From contig CM077115.1 in assembly GCA_039619475.1 (NCBI GenBank), forward strand, positions 393,610,557 through 393,674,556: 64,000 bases of DNA, written 5' to 3'. This document shows, in pieces, positions 24,828 through 36,190 of the stretch (position 1 is its first letter; each line of letters begins with the position of its first letter). Source of the DNA: Icerya purchasi. Lineage: Eukaryota > Arthropoda > Insecta > Hemiptera > Monophlebidae. Position numbers and translations under genes: made by a program. The notes beneath the pieces were generated by a model. It saw only the letters and a program-made list of their open reading frames with translations. It was not told the origin of the DNA and did no database searches.

Positions 24828-26370
24828 CTCTCTTAAAAAACTCAATCTGTTAAAGGCTCTTTCCCATACTAATTGGGGAGGCAATCCCTGCGTATCTTAC
24901 TCATGATCTGCAAATCATTTATCCGCTCTTGTTTGGATTATTTGTTGTTTTATTTGCGGCAATTCTTCCAGCTCTCTTCTTTCCAAATTGGATCGTATTC
25001 AAAATTACTGTCTTCGTCTTTACCTCGGTGCCCTGAAATCAACTCTCAGTGGCGGCAATCCTTGCTGAATCCCATATTCCTCCTCTCTTTATTCGTAGAT
25101 CCTATTTAGGTTACCGCTTTTTGATTAAGCGGCTGCCTGCTTATTCTTCTTCATTTGTTTCTTCTTACTCTTCTATCCTTTACAGATGACGATTTTCTTC
25201 TAATAAAATTCCGATTTTACCTCGGATTTCTGCTCGTCTTCTTCAATTTTTTCCATTTATTTATCATGATAAAGTTTCTTATTTCTCTTTTAGTTTTTTT
25301 TCTTGATTACCTTCTTTCGTTACCGTCCTGTTCTAAATCCGTCCTTCAATATGTCGCCAGAATTGAATTGTCCAGCGCTTAAGATTCTATTTTTCCGATA
25401 ATACTGACGATTCCAAAGGGCCAAGTGGAGTTGGTTTTGATTTTTTTTTTTTGTTCCATCTTAAATTACTCCGATCTTTTAAATTCCCTACTTTTGCTCA
25501 ATTTTCTGTGCCGAATCTATTTGCTATTTTACGTGCTGTCCTCTTTGTTTTCTCATCATATTGGTTTTTCATCGTAATCTCGGATTATTCTAAAAGTGTA
25601 CTGCAAGCTATCGCATCCCCGTTTCCTCTTCCGATTATGTGGTACTTCTCATACGTTCCCTCCATTCATGATCTTTTCCTTCTTCACTCGGTCGAGATCG
25701 ATCTTTTGTGGAGGATTTCTGGTCATTTGGGCATTAAGTGTAATGAATTACAGTGCGTATTCCTCAGCCCGTTCTTCCATTTCCATTGGCAGATTTTCAA
25801 GTACCTTTTCTGATCATAATAATATTGTTCTTCTTTCCTCAACCGCTCATTCCAAACTATGGCTCAAGTCTTATTTTTCTTCATTTTCTAATCCTATCTA
25901 CTTTTATCTCTCTCTATTCAGCCATCTCTTCAACTTCATCCATCGTTTTCTTGATACTTCTCTTAAACGCTCTACAATTTCTACCATTTGTCACCTTCGC
26001 TTTAACCACAGTTTCCATTCCGCGTCATTTTCACGGTTTTCATCTACTTCTACTCCATTTTTTCTTTTTCACCGCTCTTCTAATTAATTTCATTATGACT
26101 CTAATATCATGTTTTGTCTGAATGCCCGGTCTTTCCTAATGCACAATCGTCCTTCTACGCTTTTCTACTAAAACCAGGTATTCCTACTCCCCCTTATATC
26201 GGTGCTTCTTACATTCTCTCATTTTTTCCTTTTGCTTCTGTCATTGCTGCCCTTAAATTATTTTCATCCGCTATCTTCAAATCCTCAAACGTTTAAGAAT
26301 GTAACGTTATTTTCTCTTTCTTCCCATTTCTTGGGCTAATGTCCTCGTTGATAAACCCGTTTAAAAAAAA
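24828..26370 (+). pseudogene. LINE remnant: RT thumb, RNase H and 3' end (copy C)
   Basis: Plus-strand member of the pyrimidine-rich LINE family. Readable blocks, with frame changes: LLKALSHTNWGGNP (about 24850-24890); CKSFIRSCLDY (24910-24942); SKLDRIQNYCLRLYLGALKS (about 24980-25040), the RT C-terminal part; IPPLFIRRSYLGYRFLIKR (about 25077-25133). Then RNase H pieces: AES...ILRAVLF, SKSVLQAIASP (about 25593-25625), and ISGHLGIKCNEL (about 25715-25750). The 3' end has CCATTTCTTGGGCTAATG and an A-rich tail at about 26361-26370, equivalent to the termini at 15.1, 34.55 and 62.66 kb. Many stops; no coding capacity left. Confidence 0.8.
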
Positions 26371-26799
26371 AGAATGAAAGAAAACGGTTTTTTGTAGTTT
26401 AAAATTTTCCTCTACACGCACATAAAGTTTAAAAAGAAATAAATAAAAGTGCTTAATTTTTATTAATAAAACTACCGGATTTCATGGTAAATTTAATAAC
26501 GGAAATTAACGGTTCTCGTGACACCTCAAAGTTATTTCACGAAACATTTACAATAAAATTGCGTCTAGCATCATTTCGCCGATCATTCTCAGTAAACGTC
26601 GTAAAAAGCTCGCTGATTGCTCCGTAAAGTATTAAAAGGAATATAATTCGAAACGACAAACGCGACAGATTTTAAGTGAAAAAACACGTTTCGTTAACAT
26701 AAAGAATTACCGCTTCTGAGCCATATTTAATCTTGATCGAAATTGTGTAAAATTTATCAATTGCCAAACACGAAACTTTTATCGTAGGTTTATTTTTAG

Positions 26800-27240
26800 A
26801 TTCGACATTGCCGCGGAATCGTCAGATCGTTCAACTTTGCGGTGAAATATATGAAGCGACTAATATCTTTAAAATGCTCGATTACACCTGTCGAGAATCC
26901 TGGAAGAATCTGATCAATTACGAACGCTGTTCTGGGGTAAATCTTTGTAAAATTTTTAATTTATTTGGTTCTCAGAGCATTTGCAACTCCAAAACATGTT
27001 TTACTCCATCGTTCGGGCAAAAATCCAATTTCTGTCTCATCGCCACCTCGTTCTAAAATTCGCATACATCAATTAAATATTATTCGTAAATGGAGATTGT
27101 GTCGTAACACCGCTGCTTGCTCCTTCAACAGGCTTCTTTATTCATATAAACCCTTAATTTCTGATCTCCTCCAACCTTCCGCCGACTTAATTTTTCCCCA
27201 GATTTGTAGACTGGCAAATAAGCGTTGACCCTATTTTAGC
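26800..27240 (+). other. Unrecognised partly open segment, possibly LINE debris
   Basis: Two overlapping plus-strand frames, 26808-27056 and 26965-27228, stay open. The second contains RKWRLCRNTAACSFNRLL and QICRLANKR, which loosely resemble the basic linker between endonuclease and RT in LINE ORF2. No diagnostic motif was found, and a host exon cannot be excluded. Confidence 0.25.
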
Positions 27241-27474
27241 TCTAACACACTCTCGTGTCTGCTTCATTATTGATCAGCGGTCGAACCAACGACCATTTCG
27301 AAAGATAATATTTCCGCGATATCATTATTGACACATTCAAATCACCGTCGAATGCTCGATTTTTATAACTGAAACTTTTCTGAAATCGGTAAAACCTTTT
27401 CCAGTTATTATTATTAAAATTTGACAACCGCATTATTTCAATTACTTACACATAAATCATTATGCATAATATAC

Positions 27475-27608
27475 CTTTTTATAAAATAATACTAACATAT
27501 TTAACAAATTAAACACTGACGCGTTTCGAAGCTAATACTGTGACCATAAAGCTCTTCGAAATGCGTCAGTGTTTAATTTGTTAAATATGTTATTATTATT
27601 TTATAAAA
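27475..27608. repeat. Foldback palindrome
   Basis: Arms of about 55 bp: TTAACAAATTAAACACTGAC on the left is mirrored by GTCAGTGTTTAATTTGTTAA on the right. The centre carries TTCGAAGCTAATACTGTG and GCTCTTCGAAATGCGTC. The plan (AT-rich outer arms, an AACACTGACGCGTTTCGA inner core) parallels the palindromes at 6.0 and 50.4 kb with a different sequence. It may be a second subfamily of the same element type. Confidence 0.7.
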
Positions 27609-27689
27609 GTGTACATGTCTCTCTAATAATTCATTTATATAAAGCCTTTTCCAGTTTATTTTCGTTCATTCGGTGGTAATTGGTGAAAT

Positions 27690-28180
27690 TTTACGTTTCA
27701 CCTACAGATCAGTAAAGCTGTTAATTACTTCTAAGAATCATCACGAACGGATGATGCCCTTCATAGATTTCTGCTGCGTTCCAGAACAGCCCGAGATTAT
27801 TGGTAATGAGCTACGCAATCGAGCGGTTAATTTAGCGGAATAGCGCGTGTCCATTCATACCAATTAATTGCGTAGATCGCAGATGCACTTGGGATGGAAC
27901 TGTTCATCGAAACGAAACCAATGACTTTTTAAGTTTCGTTCCTCAACGAAACAGTACTTTAAAGTCAGTTCAGATTTTCAATCTGAAAAATGATCACTGC
28001 TATTACCGCACGGACATATAACCATTATCACCTGTGCACTCGTCCGTCCAGCGACGTCCCGTAGATGCGAATCACGTATATTTTGGCCGCTCAAAATGTA
28101 CCACTTCGCCAGATCAGTTACACGGAATTCAGTTTCTTTAGAATGTATAAGTTCGCTGTCGCATTCGTCTAGTATCAATG
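27690..28180 (+). pseudogene. Possible LINE RNase H to C-terminal remnant
   Basis: One frame gives FCCVPEQPEIIGNELRNRAV (27765-27830), resembling the VPGH-GI-GNE-AD block at the end of LINE RNase H. It is followed at some distance by ITARTYNHYH and CRCESRIF, which could be the ITGH...H and C-C region. Stops and frame changes separate them. The pattern is suggestive and not conclusive. Confidence 0.4.
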
Positions 28181-28726
28181 TTTATCTAAATTTATGTAGA
28201 TGTACTGCGGATTGTGGTAATTGTTAAATATTACATATATTTTAGCTTTATCGATTGGTTCCCCGCGGTTGTCGAAAAAAAGTAGTTACAAAACTGTTAT
28301 AAAAAAATAAACCTTGGAGAAATAACTAGTATTTCTGAATTTATGTTTACATGCGGACTTTAAAACATTTATGTATACATGTACACGTTTAATTACCTCG
28401 CTTTAATTTGATTTTATAATTTATTTTAGGATAGTTTTTACGTGTTTGCTCTTTAAATACTGAAACATGAAATGGCATTCTATACCGCTATAAATGTAAC
28501 AGAAGCCGATTTAAAAATCACCGAAAATGTTCACAATTTCAGCGTGTGCCATATTGTAACAGAGAATTTTGATATTACTAAATATTTGCCAAGAGAATAC
28601 GTTATTGTTATGATAAATTGTTTTCTCGAGTCGCTAAATATTTTATTATCCAATCGCACTGTAAATTTAACGGAATTAATACAGAAAAAAAAAAAAAACA
28701 TTTCTTTTAAATTTTAAGTTATTAAC

Positions 28727-28935
28727 CGACTTCAAAAAAGAAAGAGGTAATTCGACTGTATTTTTTTTTTTTTTTTTTTTTTTATGTGTGTTACCACAGA
28801 ACTTTCTTCTAGATGAACCGATTTTGATTATTCTTCTTTTATTTGAAAGGTGGTATTTGTCATGTGGTCCCATTTAAATTTGATCAAGATCTGACCGATA
28901 ATTTTTGAGTTATCCTTAATAGTAATGCGGGAGAT
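28727..28935. mobile_element. Widespread arthropod dispersed repeat arm
   Basis: The stretch begins ACCGACTTCAAAAAAGAAAG, contains ATTCGACTGTATTTTTTT and GAACCGATTTTGATTATTC, and ends near GATCTGACCGATAATTTTTG. I recognise this order as a non-coding repeat met often in insect genomes. I cannot assign its class. It may extend into the inverted repeat that starts at 29124. Confidence 0.55.
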
Positions 28936-29123
28936 TGAAGCTTTTTGGATGCTTTTCATTCATGATTGTTTTCACCGTCGGATTAGATTTATTGACTTAT
29001 AAAAATACTATAAATTTGCCAAATTACCATGGAAATACGTAGCTTTTTGTGTTTTTACCGTGGAAATATCTGTTCTTATTAAAATGTTTTAATTTAATTG
29101 AATAAAAATGCACCTAAAAAAGT

Positions 29124-29587
29124 AACGAAATAAAATGCTATTTTACAAAAAATAAATACCGATACTTGAAGGTTTATTATACAAATTTTTAAAAAATGCA
29201 CTAAAAAGTAAAAAATAATTACTCCCGATGAGAAAATATATGTGTATCAGAGTGATATAACACTTAAGTGGTGATATCGTAATTCTTATACAACATTAAC
29301 TTTTTGGAGTTGGAATTATATTACATATTAAAAGAATAATTAAAAACTGCATTAAATGTTGATTAAATTGTTCCTAACATGAATTTAATTCCATCTCTAA
29401 TTAAGGTGTGAATGTTGTATAAGAATTACGAGATATCACCACTTAAGTGTTATATCACTCTGATACACATATATTTTCTCATCGGGAGTAATTATTTTTT
29501 ACTTTTTAGTGCATTTTTTAAAAATTTTTATAATAAACCTTCAAGTATCGGTATTTATTTTTTGTAAAATAGCATTTTATTTTGTTG
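29124..29587. mobile_element. Large inverted repeat with about 175-bp arms
   Basis: The left arm 29124-29297 is the reverse complement of the right arm 29411-29587 with only a few differences. Shared pieces include ACTCCCGATGAGAAAATATA and GTGATATAACACTTAAGTGG. The spacer is about 113 bp. No coding sequence. It could be a foldback/MITE element or a local inverted duplication. The high arm identity points to recent origin or gene conversion. Confidence 0.85.
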
Positions 29588-29661
29588 TTTTTTTTTTTAA
29601 TTTTTCATACAACGTTAGAAAATTATAAAGTAGACAGATCAGCCTTTTTTTCTAAACTGGG

Positions 29662-30540
29662 AACTTTCCAATCGCTTTGAAAATGGATAGGTAAAAATCT
29701 AACTACAAAACAGCCTTGTGCGCCTGGGAAAGATCAAAGTTTCACTTGAAAGGCAGTTAGCGAATATGTAGTATAAAAAAGGTGTCAATAATTTCCAAAA
29801 TAAAAATTTAAAATATAAAATTTGTCATACGATTTAAAACCGAATCGAGTGCATTAATGATTTCACCGAAAAGATATTATTGAGTAAGTGAAAATTAAAA
29901 AAAAAATACGTACTAAAGGGAACGCTACAGTCCCACTGGGGATTAAATATTTCTCAGACAGAATGATGTTAACGTACGAGTATATACACAATAAGAAATG
30001 CAGATTTATATTCTTGGAGATTTTTTTATGCAATTTAGAAACGGTTTTTAATGCAATGCCTGTAGAAGGAACTTTTTTTCAGATGATTAATCGAATTTGA
30101 AAAAAAGACTCGCTTTTGAAATTCTTTATACCGAAAATAAATTTTCAGTTTTATTTTTCCTCTTAGTACGTGTTTTTCGTTTTTTTTTTTTTTTTACTTT
30201 CTCATACAAGTAACCCTACTCAATAAAATATTTAACTATTAATGTACTCAATTCGGGTTTAAACCGTGCGATAACTTTTATATTCTAAACTTTTATTTTT
30301 GAAATTATTGACACCTTTTTTATACTACATATTTCTCTATTTGCCTTTCAAATGAGACTTTGATCTTTCCCCCAAGCACAAGGCTGTTTTGTAATTAGAT
30401 TTTTACATATCAATTTTCAAGACGATTGTAAAGTTCCCACTCACGTTTTAAATTGTTGTTTTGGAAATTATTGACACTTTTTATTCTGTATTCGCTGTCG
30501 TTTACGTAAACCTTTGATCTCTCCCAGGCAAGACTAGACT
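29662..30540. mobile_element. Second inverted-repeat structure with an extra tandem arm
   Basis: The left arm (about 29662-29817) is the reverse complement of 30283-30440, sharing GGTGTCAATAATTTCCAAAA and AGTATAAAAAAGGTGTCAAT. A third, more diverged unit follows in direct orientation at about 30460-30535, carrying TTGGAAATTATTGACAC about 157 bp after the second. The interior has a 70-codon ORF (29888-30100) without a recognisable domain. The structure resembles a non-autonomous TIR element with a duplicated right end. Confidence 0.75.
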
Positions 30541-30585
30541 GATTTTTTCATTTTTACCATCTTGTTCCTTTAATTCGAATTTATT

Positions 30586-30597
30586 AACACAAAATTA
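30586..30597. repeat. Target-site duplication, left copy
   Basis: AACACAAAATTA, identical to 31150-31161, directly precedes the truncated LINE. Confidence 0.88.
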
Positions 30598-31149
30598 GGG
30601 TTGACATAGCAGCACGATCTGCCTTGCTCTCACCAATGCCAGAAGACGCAGAACTACCGACATCAATGGAATACACATTATTAAGAGCGTGCGAAAAACA
30701 GTGGAGAACTGAATGGGCAGCTGCTACAACATTCTTAAGAAGCATAAAGCCCACAGGTGAACCATGGTGGCCACCAAAAGGAACATCCAGAAACGACTTT
30801 AAGATCTTCAGCCGACTGCGAATCGGGCATATCGCTATTTCCCACAAACACATAATCGATAAAACCCCGCCTCCGGCTATGTGTCCCCTGTGCGGCCAGA
30901 TAACCATACCAACAGTCTCTCATATACTGTTCACCTGCCAAAAGATGAAGGTATTACGAAAACAACTGGACTTGCTAGAGTGCATACTCTCTAACGAATC
31001 AATAAACATCACTCGAATTATAGCCTTTGTTAGAATGAGTGGCCTAACATAACAAATCTAAATAACCTCCCCTTGTGTGTGCTGTAATGACCACAGTAGG
31101 TACAAACAGCACACACAATTTAAAAAGGGAAAGGAAAAAAAAAAAAATG
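30598..31149 (+). mobile_element. 5'-truncated LINE insertion (RNase H end to poly(A))
   Basis: Starts inside the RNase H region (VDIAARSALLSPMPED, like the NEAAD-AA block). It continues in one open frame to 31052 through RNDFKIFSRLRIGH, PPPAMCPLCGQ and TVSHILFTCQKMKVLRKQL. RLRIGH followed by CPLCG and the H-ILF-C motif is the standard C-terminus of Jockey/I/R1-like ORF2 proteins. A short 3' UTR leads to an A-rich tail at about 31130-31147. The same 12-bp sequence flanks both sides, marking a single target-primed insertion that stopped early. The frame has no stop over its roughly 150 codons, unlike the other LINE copies here, so the insertion is comparatively young. It lacks RT and endonuclease. 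Confidence 0.88.
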
Positions 31150-31161
31150 AACACAAAATTA
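31150..31161. repeat. Target-site duplication, right copy
   Basis: AACACAAAATTA directly after the A-tail, identical to 30586-30597. Confidence 0.88.
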
Positions 31162-34100
31162 TTTTTAATCACTTCATTAGTAGTACTGCTGGTAGGAATT
31201 TACTACTGCGCCTTTTCACTCATTAAAAGGGGAAATGAATTTTTATTTGTTCCTTTATTTTTAGCACGAGTTTTACTTGCTTACAATATCAATTCCTTGA
31301 TTAATGTTAATCAGAAAAAAGTCATTGCTTTTGCTGTATTTTTTGCAGACGTTTTTTTTTTTTTTTTTTTTTTTTGAAAAGGGAGATTTATAAAGAAACG
31401 AGTTTATTCGGTAATTTTATTATTTTAAAGAGCTTGAGACGACCCTTATCTGATCAAGTTTATGACGTTAAATTTACAGTCAATGTTGATTTCTTGTCTG
31501 TGTATTTAATACGCATACATGTTATATGTGTATATATATATATACATATATACATATACAAATATACGCAGCTTACAATAATTAATTTTTACAATCGTAC
31601 AAATTCATTGAAATTATGAAAATCCTTATTTACTAAATATTTTTTCTTTAACAAAAACTGTTTTGATTTTTTTGTTTTAAGAAGTAAAAAAAAAAAAAAA
31701 CAAAATGTCCTCATAAAAAAGTTAAGACTTTTTTTTTACTTCAGCTCTCGCCAACTAGCCAGCTCCGACAGTGTTTTTTAATTTAACTGGAATAGTATTA
31801 ATATTAATTTTGTCGACAATAAATCAAACAGATAGAATTAGTAGCAAGAAAGTATCCATTATGAGTAATCAAGACATGGTAATACTTAAAAACTTTTTTC
31901 ATCATACGTAAAACTTGAGAACGCAATATTTAATAAATCTATACAGCTCCCCCCACAAGCTACCGAATTATAAGGTACTCTATCAACTGCATTATGTACA
32001 GTGACAGAGTAGTGCGTAATCAAATGTACTTGGATTTTTTTCTTTGCTTGTCATATTCCTTAAAACTGGATCTGTCCCTAGTTCGTATATCCGCACACTG
32101 ACCATTCTCAATCACTAGAAAATAAACACACTGCCTTGAAAATTAAAACATCGACTACCATTTTTATCGTTGTAATACGGTAGCGAGGCGTTTTAAACGA
32201 CGATGTTTTTTTTTTTTGGAATAAAATCCAGTGTTCAAAATATAGAAAATATCCTGATAAACGAGCTAAAATAAAAACAAAAAGAACTTAAAAAATCGTA
32301 CAATTTACCAGATTAATCTTAAAAGAATCGATGTTTTTCGTTTTTTTTTGGAAAACAACGTTGGACGGTTATTTTCCCCTCCTTTTGCAAAGATTAACAA
32401 AATAAATTCGAATGATGTTTAAATAGGAGTATATTACCAAATTTTCTGTATATTTCAATTCCGGTCGAACATTATAACGCCATTTTGATTATGAACCGTA
32501 CCGAAAACCGGTCTCGACACGCAACAACTTACTTAATAAATGTGTTCTCTTATACATGTCAATTATCTGTCTTTTTAAGAGTGCGCCAATAAATCCGTTA
32601 TAATCAGTGAAATTAATTAATAAAAACATCTACACATTTTTATTGAAATTCCAAATCATAAATAAAATTATTTAAGTTTACGACAAGCGCGAACCTCCTT
32701 GTCCAGTTAATAATAGCGAATAAAACGATCAAAAAGGCATGTATAGAGTTAGGAGGCTAAAATAACTACAAAACAATAATCCCATTATTCACCAAAGAGT
32801 TATAATAATGAAATGTGGTAAATAACCGATTTGCGATATACACGCGTCTCAATGCGTACGGGGATTTGTTGAGTAAAAATTCTACTAATGCAAAAACTGA
32901 TCGCGATGACTTTTGTTCGATTACATAAAAATGACCAATGTTTACACTAAAAAAAAAAAAAAAAAAAAAAATGGTAGAAAATTCGTTTCGATTAAGAATC
33001 AAAATCTGAAATATATTATAAAGAAGCTTTACTTACGGTTTTCAGAAAAGCTATTCCACAAGTATCCGTCCAATCGCAGATTAACTAAAAACTACACTAA
33101 TTTACGAAACAAAATGTTCCTTCCATTTATTGGTTTCGCGAAGAATGTGTCTTCAGCCGACGCTTTTATTCCTTTTTTTTTTTTAAAATAATTCTCATTT
33201 TTTTTGGCGGGTTTTTGCTTAAATTCGCTTAAGGGGGAAATTCTTTCTCGTTTCCCGTTTCTAAAAAATGTTTAATTACGCACGGTTGTTTCGCATTGAA
33301 CAACAAACGCTTTCTCACTGATTAATAAACCGATTGTATAACGGAAACAGAAACGGAACTGGACACAAAAGAAAGAGCCAGTGAAAATTTATTACATAAA
33401 CACGTACATCCTATATTCGCACGAGAGAAGGAAGGATACGTAAAAAGCTTTTTGCCGGCAAAGTCATTAATTTAGTAAAAAGAAAAAAAAATAAATTATT
33501 ACTATTAAAGATAACTTTATTTCTCGTTCTTTACAGTGATCGACTAATAAGACAATGTTTATTCAGCGTCCTATTGAAACTAGTAGTCGGTTCATTTTTC
33601 TAAACATACTACTATATCGAAGAGTCGTCATATACAGTGAGCGTGCATTAGGCGCGAACCGCGAAACGATGTAAAGCGTGTACACACAAACGAGGTCGTA
33701 AATGGACAGTTGATCCGGTATATAAATCAAAACATTTATAGTTCTTTCTGTCTCATTCAACTGCTTTTACACTTCGGTGAACCGACAAAATCATTTTTCT
33801 TTTTCCCTCATTTTTTTTTTTCATTCTTTTTTTTTTTTTTTTTTTTCCTAGGGATTACCATTAGCCGTCATCATTAGTCCGAAGAACAAACAAAGCAAAA
33901 TCGTGACTAAAACCGCAAAGCAAACTCTGAGCAAGGAAAAATAAGATCAAACTCGGACTGAAAAAAATCCGAATAATGATAATCCGACAACGAAAAGCGC
34001 GGAAAAAATAAATGATAAAATTAGATTAGCCGAGGTGTGATAAGGAGGCAGCATTAGCAAAAAGAAAAAAAAAAAAAAAAAAAAAAGCCAGTTTATTAAA

Positions 34101-34329
34101 AGACACGGAAACAATTTGAATTTTTTGTGTTTCGTCTTGGAGCAAAATAGCGCGTGGAAAAATGTAATATTTGGCTGGTTTATACGTGTTCCACCAAATT
34201 TGTTGGATGGGTTTCACTATTGTTTAAACTGTTCGCCGTTTGATGTAGTAAATTTTTTAAATTATGTTAGAAAGTTTTTATTTTTAATTGTTTTATTCCT
34301 CTTTGTCTAGTATATTCCGGCTTCTTTGA
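31162..34329. other. AT-rich stretch without recognised genes
   Basis: No domain-bearing ORF. Contains (TA)n near 31530-31570 and homopolymer runs near 31354, 32949, 33820 and 34063. The 64-codon frame at 34116-34310 has no recognisable motif. Confidence 0.45.
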
Positions 34330-34571
34330 ATTTGCAGGTAACGAAAATTTCTGTTTATCTCTTTCTGCTGAGTGCTCGGCTTTCTACTTTAGTTTGCCGG
34401 GACTTGGTCTTCCTACTCCATACTGCGCCTCTTATGTTCTATCTCTTCCCTCTCCACAAATTGTTCCTATTATTTGTTCCTTTCTCCTAACAATATCTGA
34501 TCGTATCAGGATATAAGTGATTCCTTCCTATTGTAATTGTTTCTGGGTAAAAGTCCCTGGTTGACAAGCCC

Positions 34572-34600
<29 letters not shown>
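34330..34600 (+). mobile_element. LINE 3' end with poly(A) (copy G)
   Basis: One frame encodes LSAECSAF and LPGLGLPTPYCASYVLSLPS, then ICSFLLTISDRIRI and a stop. The same C-terminal end appears in the family copy at 62.5 kb (FFECSA...). The 3' UTR, GTTTCTGGGTAAAAGTCCCT, leads straight into an A30 tail at about 34571-34600, the same terminus as copies B, C and E. TCTGTTT occurs at about 34350 and right after the tail, a possible short target duplication. Confidence 0.72.
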
Positions 34601-34603
<3 letters not shown>

Positions 34604-36190
34604 TTTCTGGTTATTCCTTTTTTCTTTTTTGCTTCGTATCCCGCGTTTTACGCAATACTTTTTTTTTTTTTTCTTTACTTATTTCGAACTTTATTTTCAT
34701 TTTTCAGATTTTGCCTATAAATTTTACTCGATGGTCACAGTACTTCGTTACTAGACGTTCCGAAAGTATTTTATAGCGTTTGATACATTTCGCAGTTTAA
34801 TGGCGCGTATAATTGCGTACTCGTATATTTTGTGAACATTAACAATTATTTTTTTTATCTACCAATTATAACTGTTTAAAAGAATTTGTCAGTTTTTAAG
34901 TTTTTATTTTATTTTTTTCTTTATGACCAATTTATTTTTATTATAATATATACGCTTACATGTTCAACGACTGCTTCGAATTATGATGCGTAGCAAAAAA
35001 AGTCACGGTGCGAAAAAAGCCAAAAGAAATATTCATTCGTTAAAAGTCCGACGGTATCAATCAGCTTACTCGGTACCGTTCCTCACCGGCGAATATTTAA
35101 TGGTTTTTTTTTTTTTTTTAGTTTTTTTATCTATTGTGATTTCAAAAAGGGTAGTATATCAAAGTCGTAGATAGATGCGGAACAAGGAATTTCACAAGCC
35201 CCGGATGAAAATAAACAATCATGTATATGGCGGAAAAATCTTTAAAAAGTATCTCCTTATTAATAGGCGCATAGATAATATAAAACATCTGTACCGGTAT
35301 TCGATAAATTCGGAAATATGGTGCGAAAAAAATAAATAGTAATTTAAATCGGACTGCAAAAATATTATAATAAGGGCTTATTTTTGCAACAACTTCGAAA
35401 AAAAGAAAATGGAAATTTTCTTAAATTTTGTCAGACGATCGTTCTTTTATTGCCGATTTTTTTTGTCTCAAATTTTCGTAACATCTTTATTTTTTAAACA
35501 GTTCTATTAATGGAAGACCATCCTCCAATATTAAAAAATAAAAAAAGCAGAGACACTAAAAAAGTTATTGAATCAACACGAATATTAACTGAAAAATTAA
35601 ACTTAAAATTGGCACGCAATAAACAGAAATGTCAAGTATATTTTTAAATAACTTAGATGTCGTCTGCAAAGTACAATAAACACGAATATAAAAGTACACT
35701 ATTATCTGACATCAATAAAAAGTATGATGTTACAAAACTAAAACAACGACAATCAACAGGAATGATTTAGAATCAATTTAAACACAGTAAAATAATCAAA
35801 CTAACCATCAACAAGTTGTTAAAAAAAAGGCACTCGTTATGGAAAGTTTCAAAATCAACGAAACAACCATACAACAGCCCAGTCTTTCAGTCAAAATACA
35901 ATACTGATATCGAAAACTGCTTTTACGAAATATTTATCAACTGTTTCTCGTTCTAATGTCAACTAGACATGTTGCGATCTACAACAGGGGCCAGAGTAAT
36001 AATGAATCGTTCAATGTTCAAACCTTCAAAATAAACCATATTATTACAAGAAAATAAATAGAATTATAAAAAGGTACAGATTGCGACTATACAAAAGGGA
36101 AACTTTCACAAGGGATTGCCAAATGAAGGGTACAACACATCTATATCACTTCTTTTTACAATTGTATGCCTTTTTTTTTTTTTTTGTTTG
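34601..36190. other. AT-rich stretch without recognised genes
   Basis: No domain motif seen. Near 35640-35960 the plus strand has a lysine-rich frame broken by a few stops, but I could not place it in a family. Confidence 0.4.

Noticed and set aside
28472..28717. 81-codon ORF resembling a small protein
   Set aside because: No family recognised; it ends in an A-run next to a dispersed repeat.
30584..30941. Minus-strand ORFs opposite the truncated LINE
   Set aside because: Shadows of the plus-strand LINE frame, which carries clear CPLCG and RLRIGH motifs.
34116..34310. 64-codon ORF before the LINE 3' end
   Set aside because: Its frame and content do not match the LINE C-terminus that follows; no motif.
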